Shown: in pieces, positions 23,699-30,938 of the stretch
Layout: the number at the start of each line of letters is the position of its first letter
How positions within the stretch are numbered: position 1 is the first letter of the stretch
Origin: Planctomycetota bacterium
GTDB taxonomy: Bacteria > Planctomycetota > Planctomycetia > Pirellulales > Pirellulaceae
Assembly: GCA_024276655.1 (NCBI GenBank)
Contig: JAJRWU010000059.1
Coordinates: 1 to 34,231 of the forward strand
DNA: 34,231 nt
Reading direction: 5' to 3'
Program-made: the position numbers and the translations under genes
Notes under the pieces: generated by a model
Database searches by the model: none
What the model was told of the DNA's origin: nothing
The model's input: only the letters and a program-made list of their open reading frames with translations

Positions 23699-23820
23699 CA
23701 CCGCTCGATAAATAGCGGTCGCATTTGTGTAGCCATCGTCGCCAGACGGTGGGTGAGTGGTGAACCATCCCACGCTCTGGCGAGCATGGCTACGACACTA
23801 ATTTTCCGCTCGATGCTTAG
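23696..23820 (-). repeat. Repeat A, copy 2 (most complete)
   Basis: 125 bp, inverted relative to the other copies. Arms are 23729-23753 and 23769-23793, with the same GC/CG non-pairing dinucleotides. The outer ends TAGCACCGCTCGATAAAT and, on the other strand, TAAGCATCGAGCGGAAAAT share the complementary word CCGCTCGA/TCGAGCGG, so the unit has its own terminal dyad. Its first three bases are the stop codon of the symporter gene. Confidence 0.85.
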
Positions 23821-23834
23821 GCGGGCGCCAAGCG

Positions 23835-23899
23835 CCGTTGGAGTGTACGCTTCGGCGTGCGTCCGAGACGAAAACACGCTGAAGCGTACACTCCAACGG
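23835..23899. repeat. Repeat E, copy 3 (full hairpin)
   Basis: CCGTTGGAGTGTACGCTTCG then GCGTG (23835-23859) pairs with 23875-23899 over 25 bp with one mismatch and a 15-nt loop. It lies 15 bp after repeat A copy 2 and 40 bp before the ATP-grasp gene, so any leader of the cofactor operon starting upstream would contain it. Confidence 0.7.
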
Positions 23900-23939
23900 T
23901 GGGCGGCAAAGTGTGTTCCCGCCCCATTTTTTCGAGGCT

Positions 23940-24977
23940 ATGGTGCGAGTTTTTTTGTATGAATTTATCACCGGAGGCGGCTTGCTTACCGCAGGCGAAG
24001 GTCCGCCCGCCGGCTCCCTGCTGCAAGAGGGCGCCGCCATGTTGGCGGCGCTCGCGGAAGATTTTTCCCGTATCTCGGGCGTTACTGTTGATGTGTTGCA
24101 CGATGCCCGCCTGCCCGAATTCGACCTCCCCCGGCGGCGCGTGTGGCGCGTTTCTCAGCCGCAAGACGAACTGCGTCTGTTCAAGCGTTTATCGGCCGAA
24201 GCCGACGTCACCGTGCTGATCGCACCCGAGACCAACGGCCTGCTCACCCGCCGTGTTCAGCTTGCCGAAGCCGCCCACGCGCGGCTGCTCTCGCCTGGTT
24301 CGACGCTGGTGGAATTGGCCTCCGATAAAAATCGCACCGCCGCGTATCTGGCTGTGCGGGGCATTCCCGTTCCTCGCGGCGAGGTGTTGCAGCCGGGCGC
24401 GCCTTTGCCGATCGATTGCCCCACGCCGTTTGTTTGCAAACCGGCGCGGGGCGCTGGGTCGGAGGGCGTGGCGCTGCTTCAAAGCCGCGACAATTGGCGC
24501 CCCGCCGAGCCGCCAACACACCAGCGGATTGAAGCCTACTGCCCGGGAATCCCCGTGAGCTGCGCCTGGATTGGCGGAGCACACGTGCAAATTTTGGAGC
24601 CCTGTTTACAATATTTGAGCGACGATGGTCGTTTCACCTACCAAGGCGGTCGACTCCCGTTAGAGGCGGGTCTGCGGCGGCGAGCCCGTGCGCTCGCCCG
24701 GCGCGTGGCGGAGGCGCTGCCCCCGGCAAGCAGCTATATTGGCGTCGACATGGTTCTGGGCCGAGCGTCTGACAACAACACACATCACGATGTCGTGATT
24801 GAAGTAAATCCTCGCCTAACCACTTCGTATGTCGGCTTGCGGGCGGCGTGTCGAGGTAATCTGGCGGAAGCCATGTTGCACGCTCGGGCCGGCAAATCGA
24901 TGGACCTCGACTTTTCGCCCGGCTGTTGGGAATTCGACGCCTCGGGCAATGTCTCGCAGTTGCAGGACGACCGGTAG
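23940..24977 (+). CDS. ATP-grasp ligase, MfnD-like (tyramine-glutamate ligase type)
   Basis: 345 residues from ATG 23940 (MVRVFLYEFITGGGL). The frame opens earlier at 23913, but homology begins at VRVFLYEFITGGG. It has an ATP-grasp layout: N-terminal domain to about 115, a DKNRTAAYLAVRGIPVPRGE start of the central domain, FVCKPARGAGSEGVALL as the glycine-rich nucleotide loop, and the C-terminal metal site VVIEVNPRLTTSYVGLR with the typical E-x-N-P-R. ATP-grasp proteins of this kind occur in H4MPT/methanofuran clusters. In methanogens MfnD joins glutamate to tyramine. The gene leads a three-gene cassette, with 15 bp to the next. The assignment rests on the fold motif plus neighbours. Confidence 0.82.
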   Translation: MVRVFLYEFITGGGLLTAGEGPPAGSLLQEGAAMLAALAEDFSRISGVTVDVLHDARLPEFDLPRRRVWRVSQPQDELRLFKRLSAEADVTVLIAPETNGLLTRRVQLAEAAHARLLSPGSTLVELASDKNRTAAYLAVRGIPVPRGEVLQPGAPLPIDCPTPFVCKPARGAGSEGVALLQSRDNWRPAEPPTHQRIEAYCPGIPVSCAWIGGAHVQILEPCLQYLSDDGRFTYQGGRLPLEAGLRRRARALARRVAEALPPASSYIGVDMVLGRASDNNTHHDVVIEVNPRLTTSYVGLRAACRGNLAEAMLHARAGKSMDLDFSPGCWEFDASGNVSQLQDDR

Positions 24978-24992
24978 CACGGAAAATCTCTC

Positions 24993-26036
24993 ATGGCTTG
25001 GCTGGGTTTGGATATTGGCGGCGCGAACATTAAGTGCGCCACCGCTGGCGGGTTCGCCCAATCGCGCGCGTTCCCGCTGTGGCAAGAGCGGCGGCGCTTG
25101 CCCGAAACGCTGGCCAGCATGTTTTCCAAGATCGAATCTGACGGCGTTGCTTACGATGGCGTCGTCCTGACCATGACCGGCGAGTTGGCCGACTGTTACG
25201 CCGACAAAGCGGAGGGAGTCGCGCATATTTTGGAGAGTGTTTCTCGGGCCGTGTTGGGACGCCGTATTTTGGTTTATCTGACCGACGGGCGGTTCGTAGG
25301 TTTGGAGGAGGCTCGGCAAGAAGCGTATTTGGCGGCGGCGTCAAACTGGCGGGCGCTCTCGCAATTCGTGGCCAGATTCAGCGCCGGGCGACCGGCGGTG
25401 CTGGTTGATATTGGCTCCACCACCACCGATATCATTCCCATCGCCCATGGGCGCCCGGCCACGACTTCGCGCACCGATACGAACCGGCTGCAACGCGGCG
25501 AGCTGATTTATACCGGCGTTTCTCGAACGCCGGTTTGCGCCGTTCTGCAACAGACGAACTATCGCGGCGGGCGCTGCCCCTTGGCTAAGGAGTGGTTCGC
25601 CACAATGCACGATGTGTACCTTGTTTTGGAAGACCTGCGGGAAAATCCGCTCGCTCGCGATACCGCCGATGGCCGTCCTCAAACCATGGCGGCGAGCGTC
25701 GCTCGGCTGGGCCGCGCCCTTTGCGCCGACCAGCGGGAATTCGATCTGCGCGATGCCCGCACGCTGGCCCGCACTGCCGCCGTGGCGCAACAGGAAGAAC
25801 TTCTGCAAGCTTTGCGGCAAGTGGTTTCCGGCCAGGCGAATTTTCAGATGGCGGTGCTTTCCGGCGAGGGAGAATTTCTGGCCGACCGACTCATCCAACA
25901 AGCCCAACGCGCAGGTATGCTACCGCCTGATTTGGCAATCGTTTCGCTGAAAGATAAAATCGGCGAGGCGGAATCTCGCTGCGCGCCGGCTCATGCTTTG
26001 GCGGTGTTGGCGGAGGAGCAATTCCCATTGCCATGA
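24993..26036 (+). CDS. H4MPT-linked C1 transfer pathway protein, MfnF-like (hydantoinase-like)
   Basis: 347 residues with an ASKHA/hydantoinase-A-like ATPase fold. N-terminal [20 protein letters not shown] is the first phosphate loop, [20 protein letters not shown] follows, and [20 protein letters not shown] is the second. [17 protein letters not shown] follows the latter. I recognise this as the family named H4MPT-linked C1 transfer pathway protein in methylotrophs and planctomycetes. The archaeal counterpart MfnF makes the ether bond joining tyramine and furan units of methanofuran. It ends in a 4-nt overlap (ATGA) with the kinase gene, so the two are coupled. Confidence 0.85.
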   Translation: MAWLGLDIGGANIKCATAGGFAQSRAFPLWQERRRLPETLASMFSKIESDGVAYDGVVLTMTGELADCYADKAEGVAHILESVSRAVLGRRILVYLTDGRFVGLEEARQEAYLAAASNWRALSQFVARFSAGRPAVLVDIGSTTTDIIPIAHGRPATTSRTDTNRLQRGELIYTGVSRTPVCAVLQQTNYRGGRCPLAKEWFATMHDVYLVLEDLRENPLARDTADGRPQTMAASVARLGRALCADQREFDLRDARTLARTAAVAQQEELLQALRQVVSGQANFQMAVLSGEGEFLADRLIQQAQRAGMLPPDLAIVSLKDKIGEAESRCAPAHALAVLAEEQFPLP

Positions 26037-26629
26037 ACCACTTACGCGTGGTGAAAGTTGGCGGTAGTTTACTGGAATGGCCAGGGCTGCGCCCTGCGTT
26101 GGATTCTTGGTTAGCGAGCGATCCGACGCCCGCCGTTTTGATTTGCGGGGGAGGGCGCCGGGTCGAGGCGGTGCGCTGTTCGTGGCGAGTGCGGAAGCTC
26201 ACCCAGCAGGCGGCGCACTGGCTTTGTATTGAGGCCATGGAAACCACCGCCCGGTTACTGGCTGAAAATATCAGCGCCGTTCTGACCGACGCCCGCCAAG
26301 AATCGGAGTTGCGTCAACAGGCCCGGCGGCATGGCCGAGTGGTTGTTGATGTCGCGCCTTTCCTGCGAAATGTCGAACCGATCATGGCCGGCCCTGCGCT
26401 GCCGCAAAACTGGAGCGTCACGAGCGATTCCATTGCCGCCCGCCTAGCCCAATGGCTACAGGCCGAACAACTCGTGTTGTTGAAATCGGCCGACCCGCCA
26501 CAAGGCGACTGGCAAAGTTGGGCCGATGCCGAGTATGTCGACACATGGTTTCCCCGAGCGGCCGCCGACTACGGCGGCGCTGTTAGGGCGGTGAACCTGC
26601 GAAGCCGAGCATTCGACCAGCGCCCATAG
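26033..26629 (+). CDS. Amino-acid-kinase-fold kinase, MfnE-like
   Basis: 198 residues, short for the aspartate/glutamate/uridylate kinase fold. VVKVGGSLLEWPG at residues 6-18 is the first ATP loop (K-x-G-G-S), AVLICGGGRRVEAVR the second glycine-rich loop, and TSDSIAARLAQWLQAEQLVL then LKSADPP the nucleotide-binding C-terminal block. Archaeal MfnE of this family phosphorylates 5-(aminomethyl)-3-furanmethanol phosphate to a diphosphate, the partner substrate for MfnF. It overlaps the previous gene by 4 nt and ends the cassette. Assignment is good for the fold and supported by neighbours; the exact reaction is inferred. Confidence 0.82.
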   Translation: MNHLRVVKVGGSLLEWPGLRPALDSWLASDPTPAVLICGGGRRVEAVRCSWRVRKLTQQAAHWLCIEAMETTARLLAENISAVLTDARQESELRQQARRHGRVVVDVAPFLRNVEPIMAGPALPQNWSVTSDSIAARLAQWLQAEQLVLLKSADPPQGDWQSWADAEYVDTWFPRAAADYGGAVRAVNLRSRAFDQRP

Positions 26630-26668
26630 CCGCCGGCGAATCAGGGAGTTTTGTCCAATCCCCAGATA

Positions 26669-26824
26669 CTATTGTTTCTGACCACGCAGCATTTGCACGC
26701 CGCCCCACACCACCAAGCCAGCGCCGAGCGCCATGATCGCGGGTGAGCTATTGGCGCCGATCAAGGCCAGCTTTCCGGTAGCGCCGCCAATAATAAACAC
26801 AACTCCGATTACTACGTTCCACAT
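26669..26824 (-). CDS. 51-residue membrane protein
   Basis: MWNVVIGVVFIIGGATGKLA, LIGANSSPAIMALGAGLVVW and GGVQMLRGQKQ form two hydrophobic segments (about 2-20 and 27-47) joined by a short polar loop, with a basic C-terminus. AAGGA lies seven bases before ATG 26824. The frame runs on upstream to 26935, but that part has no membrane or family features and the binding site decides for 26824. No family is recognised. The convergent arrangement with the kinase gene (stop 26629) leaves about 40 bp between ends. Confidence 0.6.
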   Translation of the reverse strand: MWNVVIGVVFIIGGATGKLALIGANSSPAIMALGAGLVVWGGVQMLRGQKQ

Positions 26825-27051
26825 GATCATTTCCTTCGCGGAAGGCGCCAAGCAAAAACCCCGCGCGAGTAATTCGCTCAGGCGGATACCGTCAACAGAA
26901 ATAGCGAATGTAAACTTCCTCGCATGCGGCGTCAATGTTTTCTTCGTTTTCTTCCAAAAATCCCCAATTGCAATCCAGACCGTACGAAGACGTATACGAT
27001 GGAAGCGTCGTTATCGAGCGCTCGTTTTATACCGCGAACGGTTGCCCCCTC

Positions 27052-27106
27052 CGCGGGAATGACCGTTTGCGGATTCACTCGCTTGCGCTTCGTGCTGGTA
27101 TTAGGT
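27052..27106 (+). repeat. Repeat H, copy 1
   Basis: 55 bp (CGCGGGAATGACCGTTTGCG then GATTCACTCGCTTGCGCTTC and GTGCTGGTATTAGGT), whose reverse complement recurs at 30496-30550 with two or three differences. Apart from this repeat and palindrome G5, 26936-27296 contains no recognisable gene. Confidence 0.75.
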
Positions 27107-27130
27107 GCATTGCGTTTTTCTTGATTGCCA

Positions 27131-27163
27131 AAAAGCCCGGCATTTTCAAAATGCCGGGCTTTT
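27131..27163. terminator. Palindrome G5, intrinsic-terminator shape
   Basis: AAAAGCCCGGCATTTT, C, AAAATGCCGGGCTTTT, a perfect copy of the 11145-11177 sequence, followed by TTAACCCGGTAG. It precedes the DUF4139-like gene by 134 bp, so here it is not behind any gene read on the plus strand and may insulate the downstream promoter instead. Confidence 0.55.
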
Positions 27164-27296
27164 AACCCGGTAGATTTTCATCCGCCGCTCCCCCAAGGAG
27201 CGTTCGAGGAACCATTGTTCGATCGTCGCCTTTCACAGAGCGAAAGACGACGATAAAAAATTGCGGCAACTTACCGCCACTGCAAGGGAGATTTTT

Positions 27297-29174
27297 ATGT
27301 CGATCCTCACGCGTGTCATGATTTGGGCGGTGTTGTTTTCAGCGGTGGGTTGCCGAACCGGGATTGGGCAAGAGCAGGTAAAGGAGAAAGCGAAGAGGAA
27401 GGAGAATCCTCATCAACTCCAACTGCAAACCCACAAGGTGATTGTTTTCAAGGATGGATACGCCCTGATCGTGAAACACGCCACCGCCGTGACCGATGAA
27501 AACGGCGACGTGTTTACCCACGAAGCGCCCGACGCCGCCGTGCTGGGTTCGTTTTGGTCGGTGGCGGAAAAGGGAGAAATGTTGTCGTTGAAATCCGGCT
27601 GGGAGACGATCGAATCGCGGAAAAACGTACAACTCCCCTGCGCCAGCCATTTGGAAGTGCTGGAGGCGAACGTCGGCAAGCGGGTGCGGGTCGTGCGCAG
27701 CAGCGGGCTGACCCACGAAGGCGTGATCGACCGCGTGCTGATGCGTCCCATGGCGGAACAGCCTTTGCGCCTGCCGCCCAACGATCCGTTTCTCCATTTA
27801 TTTAGCGCTCGGTCCGATCTGCTGAGCCCTCCAACAATCCCCTCGCCAATAAACATCATCAACCAACAGGGGCAGTTCTTCATCTTACGCAGTAACGAAC
27901 AAGACGTGCTTCTGCCGATTTCCGATATTCGTACGCTCACGATCGATAAAATGAACACGACCGTTGCGCGGGAGGTTCGGCGAAGCGAGCGCGTCAAACG
28001 GATTACCTTTCGTTTCGCCGAGCCGAATCAGCCTTGTGAATTGACGATCATGTATTTTCGGCCGGGCGTCCGCTGGATTCCCACCTATCGCATCGATCTT
28101 CATGAAAAAGAAGCAAGGAAAGGGACGGCGAAAGGGACGGCGAAAGGCGGGGCGAAAGGCGGGGCGAAAACGGCCAACATCCGCCTGCAAGCCGAAATCC
28201 TCAACGAAGCCGAAGATTTTGACGCCCCGGTCGACGTGGTTGTGGGTTCGCCGAATTTTCGTTTCCGCAACACGCCCAGTCCGCTGGTGTTGGAAAACAC
28301 CATGCGCAACGCGCTGGCGCAAGCCGAACCGCAACTCATGGGTCAGCTTCGCATGGGAAATAACCTGTTCAACGCGCAGTTCCAACAACGCAGCGGCGAA
28401 AGCAGTCGGCCGATTCCCAATCGGGAGGCGAATGCGCCGGCGGCGCAGGTCGTGTTGCCCGCCGAACTCAGCGCCGGCGGCGTGCAGGAACTTTTTGTGT
28501 ACCACCTAGCCCGGCTGCATCTGAAGAAAGGCGAGCGGGCGTCGCTGCCTCTGTTTGCCGCCGAAGCGTCGTATCGAAATGTTTATACCTGGGAGGTTCA
28601 CGTTCAGCGAAACGCATTTACAAACACGCCCGCCGGCGCGGCGGTCCGCTCGCCATTGCGTCTATCCACGAACCAGGTTTGGCGGCAGATCGAACTAGCC
28701 AATCGAACGCCATTCCCCTGGACCACCGGTCCGGTGATGATCATGCAAGACGGCCTGCCATTGGCTCAAGAGTTGCTAACGTACACATCAGCCGGAGAGG
28801 GCGTGCGCGTACCGCTCACCATTGCAGTCGATTTGAAGGGCTCCTTCGCGGAAGAGGAAGTTCGCCGCCAATCGAACAAACTCCATTGGAATGGAGACCA
28901 ATACGCCAGGATCGATCAATTGGCGAAGGTCGTGCTGCGCAACAACAAAAACGAGGATGTTGATGTTGAAATCACGCTGCGCATGGGCGGCAAGATCGAC
29001 GCCGCCGAACCCGAAGGCAAAACTCGCGTTAGCGGGTATCTGGCCGACGACTGGCGCAACTATCGCGGCGACGGGGCGGTCAACAATAGTTCGCGGGTGC
29101 TCTGGAAAACACAAATCAAGGCCCGCGAAACGGCCAAGTTCCGCGCGGAGTATCATTATTTTCTCCGCCAATGA
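27297..29174 (+). CDS. DUF4139-like exported protein
   Basis: 625 residues from ATG 27297, which has GGGAG seven bases upstream; the frame opens at 27261. MSILTRVMIWAVLFSAVGCR is a short signal with a possible lipobox (AVGC). The rest is predominantly beta. An N-terminal region HKVIVFKDGYALIVKHATAV and a C-terminal region (RQIELANRTPFPWTTGPVMI, KVVLRNNKNEDVDVEITLRM) resemble DUF4139 proteins, whose function is unclear. Near 28110-28165 a 12-bp DNA repeat encodes KGTAKGTAKGGAKGGAK, a basic low-complexity loop. It faces kbl on the opposite strand 33 bp away. Family membership is moderately sure; role unknown. Confidence 0.6.
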   Translation: MSILTRVMIWAVLFSAVGCRTGIGQEQVKEKAKRKENPHQLQLQTHKVIVFKDGYALIVKHATAVTDENGDVFTHEAPDAAVLGSFWSVAEKGEMLSLKSGWETIESRKNVQLPCASHLEVLEANVGKRVRVVRSSGLTHEGVIDRVLMRPMAEQPLRLPPNDPFLHLFSARSDLLSPPTIPSPINIINQQGQFFILRSNEQDVLLPISDIRTLTIDKMNTTVAREVRRSERVKRITFRFAEPNQPCELTIMYFRPGVRWIPTYRIDLHEKEARKGTAKGTAKGGAKGGAKTANIRLQAEILNEAEDFDAPVDVVVGSPNFRFRNTPSPLVLENTMRNALAQAEPQLMGQLRMGNNLFNAQFQQRSGESSRPIPNREANAPAAQVVLPAELSAGGVQELFVYHLARLHLKKGERASLPLFAAEASYRNVYTWEVHVQRNAFTNTPAGAAVRSPLRLSTNQVWRQIELANRTPFPWTTGPVMIMQDGLPLAQELLTYTSAGEGVRVPLTIAVDLKGSFAEEEVRRQSNKLHWNGDQYARIDQLAKVVLRNNKNEDVDVEITLRMGGKIDAAEPEGKTRVSGYLADDWRNYRGDGAVNNSSRVLWKTQIKARETAKFRAEYHYFLRQ

Positions 29175-29207
29175 GGCCTTGGTTGGGGTTCGGCGCATCG
29201 TCGTTCA

Positions 29208-30389
29208 TCAGCCGAGCAACTGCTTAACTTCGGCAAATTTTTCCAAGGCGAAGTCAAGATCTTCCCGCGTGTGGGCGCCCGATATTTGCGTGCGAATGCG
29301 GGCTTTGCCGCGCGGCACGACAGGGAATGAAAAACCGATCACGTACACGCCGCGCAGCAGGAGTTCGTCGGCCATGCGGGCGGCTAATGCGGCGTCGCCG
29401 AGCATGATCGGCGTGATCGGGTGTTCGCCGGGAAGCACATCCAACCCCAACTGTGAAACACCTTGGCGAAAATAACGCGTGTTGCTTTGAAGACGATCTC
29501 GCAGTTCGGTCGAGTCGCCGAGCATTTTCAACACTTGCAGCGAGGCCGCCACGATTGGCGGCGCCACCGAATTCGAGAACAGATAGGGCCGCGAACGCTG
29601 CCGCAACAGTTCGATGATTTCCTTGCGTCCGCTGGTGTAACCGCCACTGGCGCCGCCGAGCGCCTTGCCCAGCGTACCGGTGAGAATATCGATGCGGCCC
29701 TGCACGTTGTGGTGTTCGTGCGTGCCGCGACCGGTTTTTCCCATGAAGCCGACGGCGTGGGAATCGTCGACCATCACTAGGGCGTCGTACTTATCGGCCA
29801 GATCGCAAATCGCGGGCAGATTCGCCAGGTAGCCATCCATCGAGAACACGCCATCGGTGGCGATCAGGCGAAACCTTGCCGATTGGGCCGCCTGCAATTG
29901 TGTTTCCAAATCGGCCATGTCGTTGTTCCGATAACGATACCGCCGCGCCTTACAAAGCCGAATGCCGTCAATAATACTGGCGTGATTCAATTCGTCGGAA
30001 AGGATGGCGTCTTGGTCGCCGAGCAGCGTTTCGAAGAGTCCGCCATTGGCGTCGAAACACGAGGTGTAGAGAATGGTATCGTCGGTTCCGAGAAATTGGC
30101 TCAGCGCCGCTTCCAATTCGCAATGGATCTGTTGCGTGCCGCAGATAAACCGCACCGAAGCCAGGCCGTATCCCCAGCGGTCGAGACCGGCGTGCGCCGC
30201 GGCAATTACCTCAGGATGTTCGGCCAAACCCAGATAGTTATTGGCGCACATGTTGAGCACCGGCGGCGCATCGCCCACGCGCACATGGGCGTCTTGCGGC
30301 GTGCTGATCGTGCGTTCTGATTTGTAGAGTCCGCCCGAGCGAATTTGATCGAGCCGGGTTTGAATATCTTCCCGCAGGCGGCCGAACAT
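29208..30389 (-). CDS. kbl: Glycine C-acetyltransferase (2-amino-3-ketobutyrate CoA ligase)
   Basis: 393 residues, PLP-dependent alpha-oxoamine synthase family. It splits 2-amino-3-ketobutyrate with CoA into glycine and acetyl-CoA, the second step of threonine breakdown. The PLP lysine is Lys242 in [31 protein letters not shown] carries the Asp and His that hold the cofactor, and [13 protein letters not shown] the N-terminal family block. The end [17 protein letters not shown] is typical of Kbl. Its usual partner tdh (threonine dehydrogenase) is not next to it; repeats H2 and A3 fill the upstream side. BioF or HemA-type activity is less likely given the close match to Kbl motifs. Confidence 0.93.
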   Translation of the reverse strand: MFGRLREDIQTRLDQIRSGGLYKSERTISTPQDAHVRVGDAPPVLNMCANNYLGLAEHPEVIAAAHAGLDRWGYGLASVRFICGTQQIHCELEAALSQFLGTDDTILYTSCFDANGGLFETLLGDQDAILSDELNHASIIDGIRLCKARRYRYRNNDMADLETQLQAAQSARFRLIATDGVFSMDGYLANLPAICDLADKYDALVMVDDSHAVGFMGKTGRGTHEHHNVQGRIDILTGTLGKALGGASGGYTSGRKEIIELLRQRSRPYLFSNSVAPPIVAASLQVLKMLGDSTELRDRLQSNTRYFRQGVSQLGLDVLPGEHPITPIMLGDAALAARMADELLLRGVYVIGFSFPVVPRGKARIRTQISGAHTREDLDFALEKFAEVKQLLG

Positions 30390-30495
30390 AGTGTTTTTTC
30401 CCAGAGTTTGATTTGGAAGTTCTTTAAGATAACTTTAACATCGTGCGGGAGATTACCGTATATGGCTCACTAGGGCGAGCGGCAGATGAAAATTT

Positions 30496-30550
30496 ACCTA
30501 ATACAAGCACGAAGCGCAAGCGAGTGAATCAGCAAACGGTCATTCCCGCG
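30496..30550 (-). repeat. Repeat H, copy 2
   Basis: Inverted copy of 27052-27106, located 106 bp upstream of kbl and only 13 bp before repeat A copy 3. The copies differ by isolated base changes. Confidence 0.75.
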
Positions 30551-30563
30551 TGGGTGGGTAGGT

Positions 30564-30687
30564 TAGCATCGCGCGGAAAATCAGTGTCGTAGCCATGCTC
30601 GCCAGAGCGTGGGATGGTTCACCGCTCACCCACCGTCAGGCGACGATGGCTACACAAATGCGACAGTTATTTTTCGAGCGGTGCTTA
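30564..30687 (+). repeat. Repeat A, copy 3
   Basis: Arms 30589-30613 and 30629-30653, with the same pair of GC/CG internal mismatches and one extra substitution (GTCAGG for GTCTGG) in the right arm. The outer end TCGAGCGGTGCTTA is intact. 30688-30938 holds no recognisable gene and should contain the promoter of the zinc-ribbon protein. Confidence 0.85.
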
Positions 30688-30938
30688 TTTTCCGCCGCTC
30701 ACCTAGATTCGACTCCCTCCGACTTTTTTCTTCGTAACCGTATATCGGTTATTCGCTGTGGGATAGACTGTTATCGCAAATTCCCGCAGCGCCGTGAACG
30801 GTTACTTTTCCTCGAATTGTGGCGGCGGCAAAGGCTGGCTGTCGGAGGCGGCGGAGAATGATCTGAGAATCGTCCTGCAAAACAGCGCGGCGGCTGCTAA
30901 ACTAGAGGTAATCATTGCTCCAAATTGAGGACTTTTGC

